Part shown: positions 35,701 to 45,900 of the stretch, piece after piece
How positions within the stretch are numbered: position 1 is the first letter of the stretch
Layout: every line of letters begins with the position of its first letter
Source: CAZNFR01 sp964572225
GTDB taxonomy: Bacteria; Bacteroidota; Bacteroidia; Bacteroidales; GCA-2748055
DNA: 64,000 nucleotides
Reading direction: 5' to 3'
Assembly (NCBI GenBank): GCA_964572225.1
Contig: CAZNFR010000001.1
Coordinates: 17,069 to 81,068, forward strand
Made by a program: the position numbers and the translations under genes
The notes under the pieces: model-generated
Database searches by the model: none
Told to the model about the DNA's origin: nothing
Seen by the model: the letters and a program-made list of their open reading frames with translations, nothing else

Positions 35701-38700
35701 ACATTGGCAAGGTTTGGGTTCCCCGAAACGCTCACCCGGTTGCCCTGATTGTCGATAATGGTATAAACCGAATTGGTCTCCACACCGGAATTGGCGTCGC
35801 CCAGAGCCCGGTTTCTTCGCTGCTTGACTTCCTGAAAGATGCTGAGCGGGATATCGAAGCGGTTTTTCCTGGGCCAGACGATCAACCGGTCCGCATCCTC
35901 ATCGTTATCGTAGCGCCCGGGCGGTGTCAGGATCAGGGGTACCTCGTATTCATAGTAGTTATTTTTATAATCCGAGCCCAGCCTGATAAAAGCAGTCAGC
36001 TCCCCATCCTCCAGAGGTTCATCCAGAAGGGCTTCGGCGTGAGCCTCCATCTCTATCTTGTTGTACTGCCGGATATCCAGAAGAAGATTTTTAAAGGCAG
36101 CCCTGGAATCTCCGTCCTCAAGGTCGTTTACCTTAAGCACGATGGATTGTTCGTTAAGTTGCCGGATCTGGGGCTGGGTAGGATCGATAACCCGGTCAAT
36201 CCCGGGAGGAAGTACGTAGTTAACCGGAATTTTACCGGCATTCTCTTCAATGTTCACGGCCGAAATGTCAAAACTCCCTTCGGTAGGCTGGGTTCCGGTA
36301 AAATCCTCCCGCCCCTGGGTAAGGTCGAGGTTGTATTTTCTCCATTCTCCTCTTACAAGGTCCAGCCGGGCGAACCTGAGAATGACCGATTCCTGAAAAT
36401 CGGTCAGGAACATACGCATAAAACGAATGGATTTAAAATCCTGAATATCTCCGACGCTTTCTTCAAAATCGGTGATGGGAACACGGAACTGGTACCAAGT
36501 CACGGCCGATTTTTCTCCGTTCTCGAAGGTTTCCTCATCCAATTGCGAATCGACGATGAAATTCCTTCCCACCTCAAGATCCTCCGGTCTCAGACTCACC
36601 CGGTACTGGTAATAAGCCTCGCTTTCACTAAGGGTGTTATCCCGGTTTATATCCTCCACATCGGGAAGGGTGCTCCCGCTGGTCGGGTAGGATTCGGTCG
36701 ATTGCTCGGAGGTTGGGGAGTTTCCGTCGAGTCCGTTGTACAACTTATACCGGCTAAGGATATCCAACTGCTGTTCATCGTAATCCGAACCCCGGTAGTA
36801 ATGAAAATTATCGCTTGAAGGGTCTTCGGCCAGGCGCGTTAATGCCTCCGGGTTTAGAACCGATTGGAGCTCTGCAAGAAATTCATCATAAAAGCTCTGC
36901 TCGTCGGTGTCGCTTAAACCGTCGAGCCCCACATCCTGGTATACCCTGGCTTCAATTTGGTTGTTGAAGGCATTTACAAGGGATTGCACCAGGGGAATCC
37001 TACCCCAGACCGTGGTATCCACCTTTTCGACCACCGCGGTTGAGGGGAGTCCGTTTTCAAAGGATTTACGGGAGTCTTTCAGCACGTCCTCCGATACATT
37101 CCCCAGGTTGAAATACAGATCTCCACCGGGATTGTCCTCATCTTCTACAAAGGGATCCATGAGCCAGAACTCGATGAATTCAATGTTGGCTGCTTCAAAG
37201 TCGTTAGACTGGATCTCTCTCATGATCCCACCCCAGCGTTCATCGGGCTCCTGAAGGCTTCCGTCGGGATTCACTCTTTGGGTGTCGAAATTGTACGGTC
37301 CTCTTTCCCTGGGGTAGAATGCCAGGTTCAGGACCGATATATTGGTGGGAACGTTGTTGGGGGTTTCTTTTTCAGGGAAAATGTCGTTTTCAAATACTTC
37401 CCTCACGTAATGACTTGACTGCAGGTCGGGGTTGTTCTTAATATTTTCGGGTGTAAGTGCATTGTTTCTCAGGAAGAGCGGGTCTATGACGTACCAGGCA
37501 AGTCTTGCCCGGTTCATGCCATACCTGAGGTCATTATTCAGCTCTGCCTCCGGGAACAATCCTCTGGGTGTACTGGATATGGACCATGCAGCAAAGGATT
37601 TCATGTCGAGCGAAGTCTGACTCCCTTCAAAATCGTCGATATAAGCATTCCCCTCTTTTTCTATGGCTTTGGAATGTCCGGGGATCAAATGCGCAAATTC
37701 GCCCACAAAGGTAATGCTGGAGGGTTCCTTGGCTTCGATCAGAGGTATCTTATCGACCAGGGTAGTCAGAAACTGCGACCGGGTGCGGTAAGAAGTGTTC
37801 AATCCCCAGATGGTATTGGAGATAGGCTCATCGCCGATACTTACTTTCTGGGTGAGGGGTCTTTCGGTAAGATTCATGATGGTGGCCCCAACGTTGAAAT
37901 CCTCTGAGAGGCGATAATCGAGGTGGGTTCCGACCAGGGTTTTGGTCTGGATGTTAAACAGGGAATTGCTCTCGAGAGAAATTCTCAGAGGGGTTCCCGA
38001 TTCCAGGATACCCTGATTTATGATGGTGACCCTTCCCAGGGTATAATCAACGGTATAGTCAGAACCTTCGGTCAGTTGCCGGCCCCCGGCGGAAACCACC
38101 ACGGAGCCTTCCGGGATGTTCATGGCATTGAGCATGATCTCGGAACTTGAGGATGACTGGTAAAAACCGGAAAGCAGAAACTTGTTTTTTTCGGCTACCT
38201 GCTGGGCCCGGGTCATGGTCGAATCGTAGAGCTCCTGGAAAACATAACGATCTATCACGCTTGGATCCTCCCCGATATTCTCGACAATAATTTCCCTAAG
38301 ATCAGATCCGAAAGGTTCGATAAGCGGGAAAAAGATCCTTCCGTTGGATGGGGTGATGGTTATTCCCGGAATGTAATCGAATAATCCGTCGGGGTAAGGA
38401 TCGTTGTTTGAGTTCAGGTTGTCCAGATTCAGCAGGCCCAGAAGGATCTTTTTGTTCAGATCCCCTTCCGGGATGTAATTGATGGCATTCCCCGTCCGAT
38501 CGTCCTGATAAAGCACATCCAGGGTAAAATCCTCGGGATTCACCTGGTAGGCCCCGATGGCATAAACGTTTTTCATCATCAGGTCCCAGGTATAGGAAAC
38601 CGGGGTGAAGTTGGTTGATTTCAGCAGCTTAAGGTAAAGGGCACTGGGTGCACTGATCCCGCTGGAGGTGGAAAGTTCTCCCACACGATAGGTCCTGCCG

Positions 38701-40124
38701 TTCAGGGTGTATTCGTAGGCAACCGCCAGAACTTCATCCGAGTTCAGGGCAGCATTGAGGGAGATATACCCCAGTTGTTCGTTGTAGGAAAACTCCCTGG
38801 GCGAGAGTCTCCTGGCATTTTCAATCTTTTCGTAATCCTGTCCGAGATTAAAGGCTGAAAGGACGGAGGTAACATCATTGATGTTTCTTGCCCCGCTATA
38901 GCTGGAGGTCATCTCACGGTAGAGGTCGTTTTTCTCATTCCGCGGCCAGTTGCCGGCTTCCAGAACATTGAAAACCTCGTTATAAGGCTCGGCTTCACCG
39001 ATATCCGTGAAGGCGACTATGTTTCTGGACTCGTCGAAATTACTGGTTTTATTGGTCACCCATACCTCAATACGGGTGATGTTGATCCCGGAATTGATGA
39101 CAGGAAGGTTGGCGAGAGCCTGGTTATAATTATCCCGGAAATAATCGGAAAGGAAGAAGTGCTTGTTTGCATCGTATTTGTCGATGGTAATCTCAAATTC
39201 CTGTATCTGAGCTCCCCCTTCCACTTCAATTACCGAGGTTTCTCCTCTTTGTTGAGAAAAAACGGTGGTCATATTTAACCTGCCGAACTGCATCTCGGTT
39301 TTTAGTCCGAAAAGGCTCTGGGATCCTGTGATCAGTGAACCCGTGAGGGGGAGTGAAACATTACCGGCTTCGATCTTTTTGATGATTTCGTCCTCTTTTC
39401 CGCTGTACTCCAGCTTGGTCTGGTTTTCGAAATCGAAGGTGGCTTCGGTATTGTAGTTTACATCAAGATTCATTTTATCTCCGATGGATCCCGAAACATT
39501 CATCAGGATCTTCTCTTCGAAGGTAAAGGAAGGGGTACGTCTGAGGCGCTCTGTGAGTGTGGGATTGTCCACTTTGGAAAGGTTAAAGCCAAATATAAGC
39601 TCGGCGCTCCCCGATGGGGTGATATTGATGGCATTACTTCCGAAGACCCGGTCGAAGGCCTCCCCCCCAATGTTAAGCTGAGGGATGAGGGAGGACTGGT
39701 TTTCAAGGTTTTCGCTCATGGCTCTTTCCCGCCAGTAATCGCTTATGAATTGTTGTCTTTCCCATTCCATGTATTCCTCCCTGGAGAGGGTGTTGGGAAC
39801 GCGGTAACGGGAACGGCCAATTTTCTCCACGAAATAATACTGTCCGGTGGAAGGATCGTATTCAATAACTCTCTCAACGTTGGAGGGTTTTCGGAGGTAG
39901 AGGGGAGAAGAGGGCTCCTCATTTCCGGTCGGGGTATATCGTTTTTCCTCAAAGGGGTACTGAAGATCAATGGTGTCGGGAGGCTGGTAAAAAGAGGGAA
40001 TCTCCGGCAGTGGCCTGGTGAGATAAGGATCTTCGGTCAGGGGATTTGCCAGTATCGTTAGCGGAGAAAGCAAAAGACCAATGAAAAAGACCAGCGAATT
40101 TATATTTGCCTCTCTGTTTGTCAA
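32742..40124 (-). CDS. sprA: SprA/SovA, type IX secretion outer-membrane translocon
   Basis: 2460-residue SprA (SovA), the very large outer-membrane beta barrel that forms the T9SS conducting pore. It has a signal peptide (ending TILANP), an N-terminal proline-rich segment, and a long barrel rich in alternating polar/aromatic strands ending in FSVRFTLAN. Recognisable SprA segments include SGSIGDKMNLDVNYNTEATFDFENQ-type repeats, AYIDDFEGSQTSLDMKSFAAW and EIWLNELRLSEFNEEGGWA. Full length is consistent with an intact gene. It starts 10 bp after ruvA, so the two may be co-transcribed. A T9SS cargo is encoded in this window (42961-49071). Confidence 0.95.
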   Translation of the reverse strand: MTNREANINSLVFFIGLLLSPLTILANPLTEDPYLTRPLPEIPSFYQPPDTIDLQYPFEEKRYTPTGNEEPSSPLYLRKPSNVERVIEYDPSTGQYYFVEKIGRSRYRVPNTLSREEYMEWERQQFISDYWRERAMSENLENQSSLIPQLNIGGEAFDRVFGSNAINITPSGSAELIFGFNLSKVDNPTLTERLRRTPSFTFEEKILMNVSGSIGDKMNLDVNYNTEATFDFENQTKLEYSGKEDEIIKKIEAGNVSLPLTGSLITGSQSLFGLKTEMQFGRLNMTTVFSQQRGETSVIEVEGGAQIQEFEITIDKYDANKHFFLSDYFRDNYNQALANLPVINSGINITRIEVWVTNKTSNFDESRNIVAFTDIGEAEPYNEVFNVLEAGNWPRNEKNDLYREMTSSYSGARNINDVTSVLSAFNLGQDYEKIENARRLSPREFSYNEQLGYISLNAALNSDEVLAVAYEYTLNGRTYRVGELSTSSGISAPSALYLKLLKSTNFTPVSYTWDLMMKNVYAIGAYQVNPEDFTLDVLYQDDRTGNAINYIPEGDLNKKILLGLLNLDNLNSNNDPYPDGLFDYIPGITITPSNGRIFFPLIEPFGSDLREIIVENIGEDPSVIDRYVFQELYDSTMTRAQQVAEKNKFLLSGFYQSSSSSEIMLNAMNIPEGSVVVSAGGRQLTEGSDYTVDYTLGRVTIINQGILESGTPLRISLESNSLFNIQTKTLVGTHLDYRLSEDFNVGATIMNLTERPLTQKVSIGDEPISNTIWGLNTSYRTRSQFLTTLVDKIPLIEAKEPSSITFVGEFAHLIPGHSKAIEKEGNAYIDDFEGSQTSLDMKSFAAWSISSTPRGLFPEAELNNDLRYGMNRARLAWYVIDPLFLRNNALTPENIKNNPDLQSSHYVREVFENDIFPEKETPNNVPTNISVLNLAFYPRERGPYNFDTQRVNPDGSLQEPDERWGGIMREIQSNDFEAANIEFIEFWLMDPFVEDEDNPGGDLYFNLGNVSEDVLKDSRKSFENGLPSTAVVEKVDTTVWGRIPLVQSLVNAFNNQIEARVYQDVGLDGLSDTDEQSFYDEFLAELQSVLNPEALTRLAEDPSSDNFHYYRGSDYDEQQLDILSRYKLYNGLDGNSPTSEQSTESYPTSGSTLPDVEDINRDNTLSESEAYYQYRVSLRPEDLEVGRNFIVDSQLDEETFENGEKSAVTWYQFRVPITDFEESVGDIQDFKSIRFMRMFLTDFQESVILRFARLDLVRGEWRKYNLDLTQGREDFTGTQPTEGSFDISAVNIEENAGKIPVNYVLPPGIDRVIDPTQPQIRQLNEQSIVLKVNDLEDGDSRAAFKNLLLDIRQYNKIEMEAHAEALLDEPLEDGELTAFIRLGSDYKNNYYEYEVPLILTPPGRYDNDEDADRLIVWPRKNRFDIPLSIFQEVKQRRNRALGDANSGVETNSVYTIIDNQGNRVSVSGNPNLANVRTIMIGVRNPSKGTSGNDDGMPKSGEIWLNELRLSEFNEEGGWAANGRLTTQLSDFGMLTFAGNTSTPGFGSIEETVQERDQEQVLQYDISGNFELGKFFPEKSGVSIPMYAGISETIINPQYNPVDPDIPLKDALDNAENEGVRDSIKSIAQDYTRRRSINFTNVRKVKTEGQPRIYDLANWSASYSYNEVFSRNIGTEYFTQRNIRGALSYNFNSRPQNVAPLSKSEAFKSPYFRILRDFNFYYLPSRLSFRTDLNRAYSERKLRNLNNPFLEIEPTFNKNFLWNRYYDLKFDLTRSLTFDFSATNVARIDEPIGRMNRNEDDYEAKRDSIWQEILSFGRTTNYTHQFNLGYNVPINKIPAFDWVNLSARYNGSYGWNTGPILNDPGITLGNTIRNSNTTQLNGQMNMTNLYNKVGYFKEIDQKYRSARSREQMSEKRTKEVTYIRENQSLRAEFPRNFNHSLRTEDIKVEVFDSEGVLVPTSIEVINENRVRVAPERDVRGARLVVTGTKELGENPLTLILENSVRVVTGIKNINVTYSTSDGSMLPGYLPETRIMGMQTFNGMKAPGWQYIAGFQDPDFPVRAFDRGWLSSDSLINTPWSMTHTEKLNLRATFEPFKGFRVDLTANRNEASNVSEFFTADINGNLPPDSLRGRTETGNFSMSYLSWRTAFERIYTKDLDFSSDAFDKMKNEYRLVVSDRLARQYMRDNPGTTLTKNPETGYWEGFGPNSQQVLISSFLAAYGQKDVSKVSLNFIPKIWEMMPNWRVSFDGLGRIPFIQKYMNSLTLNHAYRSSYNIGSFISNPTELIMNYDTLTNSFIPVFDASSVTINEQFSPLFNFNMDWRNSLTTRIEFKRSRTLSLSTANSQINEVNSKEIVVGAGYRFNEVQLIINGQEFKSDLNVRADFSIRDNRTVIRKLTEDADQITAGQRIITIKTTLDYVLSDRFNLRLFWDQRINNPFISLSYPTSNTNIGFSVRFTLAN

Positions 40125-40134
40125 AAGATTATAA

Positions 40135-40716
40135 TTACAACAGTTTTAATGCTTCTTTGATTAGCTCCTCGACAGTCTGTGCAGGTTTCTCGGAGAGAAG
40201 TTTACCGACTGTTTTTTCTACTTGTTTTTTACCAAAGCCAAGAGCGACTAATGCAGATAACGCTTCTTCACGGATAGTATTGCGCTCGGAAAGGAATAAT
40301 TCATCCAGTCCTTCCGATTTGCCGATCTTATCTTTCAGGTCAACGATTACCCTCTGGGCAGTTTTCGCTCCAATGCCTTTGATACCCTGGAGTACAGGAA
40401 CATTCCCCTGGAGTATGGCCTCCCTTACCTCATCGGGAGAAAGGGAGGAAAGAATGATCCGGGCGGTATTGGGACCTATTCCGCTGACGGATATGAGCTG
40501 CCGGAAGATCTCCCTTTCCTCGGGGCTGACAAAACCATAGAGGATATGGGCATCTTCCCTTACCACCTGATGGATATATAAGCGTAGAAAGGAGGAATCG
40601 GAAATGGAGGAGAAGGAATGAAGGGAGATGTTAATAAAATATCCTGTTCCCCCGTCCTTAATAACGACGGATGCAGGTGTTTTGAGGATGATCTCCCCTT
40701 CGATGAATTCGTACAT
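40135..40716 (-). CDS. ruvA: Holliday junction helicase subunit RuvA
   Basis: 193-residue RuvA, which binds Holliday junctions for the RuvB motor. The OB-fold start MYEFIEGEIILKTPASVVIKDGG, the helix-hairpin-helix repeats (QLISVSGIGPNTARIILS and LQGIKGIGAKTAQRVIVDLKDK) and a C-terminal RuvB-binding domain are all present. The gene is immediately upstream of sprA. Confidence 0.96.
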   Translation of the reverse strand: MYEFIEGEIILKTPASVVIKDGGTGYFINISLHSFSSISDSSFLRLYIHQVVREDAHILYGFVSPEEREIFRQLISVSGIGPNTARIILSSLSPDEVREAILQGNVPVLQGIKGIGAKTAQRVIVDLKDKIGKSEGLDELFLSERNTIREEALSALVALGFGKKQVEKTVGKLLSEKPAQTVEELIKEALKLL

Positions 40717-40759
40717 ACCGGATTAATTTAGGGCTAAAATAATCAAAAATCCCAGCCTT

Positions 40760-41269
40760 TCAATCGCGGATAAGATCTGCAATTTTCTTACCCCAGTTTT
40801 CAATGATCTCCCAGTCCCGGAAATCCCCTACCGCTGCCTTGATATTTTTGATCATCCATTTTTCCATGCCCGAAAGTTTTTCCATTTCCATATTTCCATG
40901 GAAGACCACGATATCATCCGGACTGGTTTTTTTCACCAGAGGTTCGAGCTTGGATGGATATTTCCAGCCTTTCAGCAATTCTTCAGGATCCCCCTCACCC
41001 GTGGGTCCGCTGGAGAAAATAAAGAAGGCTTTCTCCGCAAGGATGTCCTGGTGTTCTTCCATAAACCGGATAGCATCCTTCCTCCAACGGCCTATATAGA
41101 TTGCGCTTCCCAGTATGACCACATCATAATCACCGACATTCGCGGCGTCTCCGGCCTGTTCCAGGCTAACCTCATTGCCGGCCTTTTCAATTATCTCCTG
41201 CAGTTTTGTTGCGATTTCCCGGGTAGTGCCGTATTTCGTGGCATAGGTGATCAAAACTTTTTTACTCAT
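40760..41269 (-). CDS. Flavodoxin-domain protein, HemG-like
   Basis: 169-residue flavodoxin-fold FMN protein. The phosphate-binding loop is TYATKYGTTREIA, followed by VVILGSAIYIGRWRKDAIRF and a KAFFIFSSGPTGEG loop. This resembles the flavodoxin-like protoporphyrinogen oxidase (E. coli HemG type) and related long-chain flavodoxins. The window already encodes a HemY-type enzyme at 452-1813, so either this is a second oxidase using quinone or the physiological partner differs. Gene context is not informative. Confidence 0.82.
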   Translation of the reverse strand: MSKKVLITYATKYGTTREIATKLQEIIEKAGNEVSLEQAGDAANVGDYDVVILGSAIYIGRWRKDAIRFMEEHQDILAEKAFFIFSSGPTGEGDPEELLKGWKYPSKLEPLVKKTSPDDIVVFHGNMEMEKLSGMEKWMIKNIKAAVGDFRDWEIIENWGKKIADLIRD

Positions 41270-41405
41270 GTTGATTTGGTTTTAAATTGCATGGCATTTT
41301 CGGGCATTAAAGATAACATGCATTTTGGAATCTTTAAAGGGAATCCCCCCTGCTATTGCAATTAATATGTGAGGCCCGTTCAGGAAAGGAAGAGTGAGGG
41401 CTTAT

Positions 41406-42743
41406 TCACGGTTCTACCTCTTTTTGATCGAAGCGGAACCAATCCAGATCCAGGACAGGATCTTCCGATTCGCTTTCAAATTTCACCCAGAGAGCCTGGT
41501 TCCCCGTGAGGTTGTCGGTCCCGGCCGAAAGAAGAATCCAATCCTCTGAACTCTCCTCCTGAGCCGGAACATCAATGGTGGCAAAAGGACGCCGCCAGGG
41601 CATCCCGGCCGAAAAGACGATTTTTCCGGCAGGTCCCCGAGTACGCAGTCTGACCGTCACCGAATCACATCCTTTATCGAAATCAAGGTATTTGAATGCA
41701 ATTCTGTCGTCGGCAGTTATCCCCGTAAGCTCTTCCCCGCCCTCAGGGTTCAAACTTATCCGGCAATTCCCGAAAAGGAGACAGGCCCTTTCAGCCTTAA
41801 CTGGAATATAGGGCGATAATGGTAATCCGGCACCCTGAGTGGTCATCTCTACCTCCGGAATGCTGCCATCTTCCCTGAATTGGATGGGTTCAATACACAT
41901 TTTGCGGATTTTCCGGCTATTATGGGTTCCCCTGTGATAAAAAACATACCACTGATCCCTGAATTTCGCAATGGAGCCGTGATTGTTCCAGTTGGAGGGA
42001 TCGGAATTATCATTATCGATGATCACCCCCCGGTAGGTGTAGGGACCCATAGGGTGGGTACTCGTGGTGTAACCAAGGCAACTGGGGGTATTGGTACGAC
42101 TCATATCTGCGTAAACCAGATAGTACAGGCCGTTTCTTTTGGTCATGAAGGCACCCTCATGGAAATAGTGCTCCTCTTCGGTCAGAATATTATCCTTTAT
42201 CGAAAGTGTATCAATTTGACACATATTTTGTTTCAAAATGGCCATTTTCAGGCTGAACTGGCCCCAGACGTAATAGGCTGTACCGTCATCGTCAATGAAA
42301 ACCCCCGGATCGATCTCGCTGTATTTTCCGGTGTTCATTATTTTCCCCTTTCCGAAAGGACCTGTAGGGGAGTCAGACACGGCAACCCCCTCGGCATTTT
42401 CGGGGTCGGGCTGACAATAATACAGGTACCATTTGCCGTCCCTGTACATGCAGTCGGGGGCAAAAAGGAGTTTGTCGTTGTAATCCACTTTATCGTCGGG
42501 ACCTTTCGAAGAAAATACGTTTTCATGAACCTCCCAGTTTAACATATCTGAGGTGGACAGTAAATGGTAGCGGTGTGAGCAATAGTATTCCGTGCTTTCA
42601 TCGACCGATCCGTAGATGTATAGTTTTCCGTCATTCCAGACGTGGGCTGTCGGGTCGGCCATGAAAACTCCTTCGGGGAGAATGGGGTTCTGGGCGAAAA
42701 CAGAGGTTGAAGAAAGGAGGAAAAGGAAAATGAAAAGCTTCAT
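41406..42743 (-). CDS. Secreted glycoside hydrolase family 43 protein
   Basis: 445-residue GH43-family enzyme with a signal peptide (MKLFIFLFLLSSTSVFAQ). The five-bladed propeller has the expected catalytic residues: D30 (base, FMADPTAHVW), D145 (pKa modulator, SEIDPGVFID) and E196 (acid, HEGAFMTKRNG). A C-terminal beta-sandwich (about 325-445) resembles a carbohydrate-binding module. Likely activities are arabinofuranosidase or xylosidase, not resolvable here. It is divergent from the repeat protein at 42961. Confidence 0.88.
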   Translation of the reverse strand: MKLFIFLFLLSSTSVFAQNPILPEGVFMADPTAHVWNDGKLYIYGSVDESTEYYCSHRYHLLSTSDMLNWEVHENVFSSKGPDDKVDYNDKLLFAPDCMYRDGKWYLYYCQPDPENAEGVAVSDSPTGPFGKGKIMNTGKYSEIDPGVFIDDDGTAYYVWGQFSLKMAILKQNMCQIDTLSIKDNILTEEEHYFHEGAFMTKRNGLYYLVYADMSRTNTPSCLGYTTSTHPMGPYTYRGVIIDNDNSDPSNWNNHGSIAKFRDQWYVFYHRGTHNSRKIRKMCIEPIQFREDGSIPEVEMTTQGAGLPLSPYIPVKAERACLLFGNCRISLNPEGGEELTGITADDRIAFKYLDFDKGCDSVTVRLRTRGPAGKIVFSAGMPWRRPFATIDVPAQEESSEDWILLSAGTDNLTGNQALWVKFESESEDPVLDLDWFRFDQKEVEP

Positions 42744-42892
42744 TAGATTGATTTTAAATGAGTAGGATCCAGGTGCATCTGCATTTATAGCACACTGGTA
42801 AACAGGAAAATAGAAGCACTTGTATGCAAAGTCTTCCTTTCTAAAAATAATAAAATTTCCCGGTACGGGGAAAACTTAAGGTTAATTTAATA

Positions 42893-42900
42893 TACCCTTG
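42893..42900 (+). promoter_or_regulatory. Weak -7 candidate for the repeat protein
   Basis: TACCCTTG is one base from TAnnTTTG. The 217-bp gap (42744-42960) between the divergent GH43 and repeat-protein genes shows no other feature. Support is weak because no -33 element is evident. Confidence 0.25.
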
Positions 42901-42960
42901 GTTTTGGTTTTCGTAAGACCAGCATGATTCGGAAGTCAAACTAACTAACATTCCTCTCCA

Positions 42961-45900
42961 ATGAAAAAAATCCTTACCTCCCTGGTTTTTTTATTCCTGA
43001 TTTTTCCGCTTTTCGCCCAGTCCCTGCCCGATCTTTGGAGCCCCAATCCCAACGGAGACGGCAATCATGATCATTACAAGCCCGGAGTTTCCTATACCTT
43101 CACGATTTCGGTAAAAAACTCGGGAACGGCTTATTCGGACGCGGTAAAAGTTAGTTTATACTTATCTGATGACAAGATTTTCAGTGCTGATGATCAGTAT
43201 ATTGCAGATGCCGCCCCATCCTTTCCAGCCACCAGCATCAGTCCGAATGGGACATTGGGATACATAAAGAAGTTTACCTTTCCTTCCGTACCGGAAGCAG
43301 GAGAATACTACATTTTGTTTTATGTTGATTCGGATATGAGCGAGGAAGAGGAGAATGAGAACAACAACATATCCTCCTTCTTTATTACAGCCGGGAATCA
43401 TGCCGGATCGAAGGTTATAACCACCGGAGAATACCTCTCCACCAGTTATGCAGCGGCGGGGTCTGACGTAAATGTAGGCTCCAGGCTAAGGAATGTTGGG
43501 AATTCGGATGCCTATAACGCAAAAGTTGAGTATTATCTTTCTACCGATAAAGTTAAGGATGCATCGGATGTCTTGCTGGGATCCGATACGGAGATTTATA
43601 TTTATCCCGGAAATTCTTTTTATAAATCGAACACCCTGACTATTCCCGGCGGAACTGCAGATGGATTGTATTATCTGTTGTTCACTACCACCGAGACGGA
43701 TTACTTGCCCCTGCAGATCGGTAGCACTCCCGGTGCTATTCCCGATTTGCAGATAAGCAGCATTACCACTACCGAAACTACGGTTTTACCAGGAGAGGAC
43801 CTACATGTAGACGCAGGATGGAACAATGCCGGAAATGCGGTAGCGGGAGAATGCGGACTTGCTTATTACATTTCCCCCAGGCCGGATTTCGATACCCTTG
43901 CGATATTTGTCACCGCAGAGGCCCTGGATATTCTGCCGGCCGCACAATCCGGATCCGGATCGGTTACTCTCAAGGTTCCTTCTCACATTAAGGCCGGTAC
44001 CTGGTATGCGATGAGCAGAATTGATTACCTTTCCACGGTAATCGAAAGTGACGAGACCAACAATGTTTCCTCGGTTTCATTCCAGGTTGATCCTCTCCCC
44101 GGGCCTGATCTTGAGGTTACCACGGTCACGGTGAGTCCCGATCCGGCTCTGGAGCAAAGCAGCATAAATCTGACTGCAACTGTGAAGAATACCGGGTCCT
44201 TAAGTGCAGGGTCATCCCAGGTTTACTTTTATATTTCTTCCAACAGTATTTTTGAGGAAACAGACTGGAATCTGGTGAATGTAAATGTGAGCAGCCTGGC
44301 TACGGGTGCTGAACAGGAGGTTTCCACCAGTTATACCCTTCCTTCCTGGATAGATCCCGGAAACTTTACGATATATACGATGGCAGACGGGGGTGAGGTA
44401 ATCAGCGAGCAGTATGAGGATAACAATCTGGACAGCACCACCCTTACCGTAAGTCTGAATGCAGCTGATTTTACCATAAGCAATGTAAGTCCGGATGCTG
44501 CCTCCGCGGAGACAGGTCAGGATATACGGGTTTCCTATACTGCTTCGAACATAGGAACCAAAGCTGATTATTGCTATACCGGCTTCTATATTTCCACGGA
44601 TGCAATTTTGGATGGAGGAGACACCTACCTTGAATATAAGTATGAATCTTCCATTAATCCGGGTAGTAACTACAACACCAGTAACTACATCGACATCCCT
44701 GCTTCTGTCGCGGCAGGACAGTACTATATAATTCTCAAGGCCGATTACAATGATTCCAAGACTGAACTGGATGAAAGCAATAACACTGCCTGTGCTTCCA
44801 TTGAAATTGAGGAGGCAAAACCGGACCTGAGTGCGGTTACGATAAGTTATGTTCCTTCGTGGGGGACCTGGGGAAATAATCTGAATCTTTCCGTGAACGT
44901 GAGAAATTACGGAGGCATCGCTTCCCCGGCCTTTGAAACAGGATATTACCTGTCTGCCGACAGGACTCTGGACGGGGCGGACATACTATTGGGAACCAAA
45001 GTTACCAGCGATCTGGGTGTGGGTGCAGGTACCTGGGTGGGACAGGATGTTACGGTACCGGCAGGAATTCCTGAAGGGAATTACTACATTCTCTTTGTGA
45101 TTGACCATGATAATCAGGTGCCGGAATCGGTCGAAACCAACAATATGGATGACTGGGCATATCTGATCACCGATGGAACCGAACCTAATCCCGACCTGGA
45201 GGTTACCTCAACTCAGACGTCTTTGCTGGGCGCTGTATCCAATTCGGTCTATGTTTCCGGTAGTGTGGTAAACAACGGGAATTTCAACTCCTTAAGCACC
45301 ACCTATCTGCACTACTATTTATCTTCAGATGCTATTTTTGATGGAGCCGATACCTATCTCACCAACGATAATGTTTCTGACCTGGATCCGGGTGAATCTT
45401 CCCCAGAGAGTGCCAATGTGACCATTCCTGCAGGAACAGTACCGGGTGATTACTATGTTATTTTAGTTGCGGATGGCACCGAAGTCTGTGCGGAAAGCAA
45501 TGAAGCTAACAATACCCTGGCAATCCCTCTGGAGGTTGTGGCCAGTATGGAGGCAGACCTGCTGATCTCCGAGTGCAGACTCCCGGCCGATACGGTTTCT
45601 CAGGGTGTTTACCTGTATGTTTATGCAACCGTTCACAACGCAGGATTGTCATCATCAAGCTCATCCGCCGAATTGGGGTACTATTATTCCACAGATACCC
45701 TGCTCGATGGCTCGGATGTATACATGGCCAAAGATTATATCGGAAGCCTTTCAGCCGGAGCTTACTCTTCCGAACAGAACTATTACTGGAGAGTTCCAAC
45801 AAGTATTTCCGGTACGTATTATGTGCTTTTCGTGGCCGATTACGGCAATGATCAAACGGAATCGGATGAAGAAAACAATCTGGCCTGGAGGGAGATCTAC

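Noticed and set aside
34311..36818. Long plus-strand frames opposite sprA (34311-34985, 35040-36818)
   Set aside because: They are open only because of codon composition on the opposite strand of a very long gene; no domains or start signals are seen.
40760..41269. Naming the flavodoxin gene hemG
   Set aside because: The motif resemblance is partial, and a HemY-type oxidase is already present; only the fold is safely supported.
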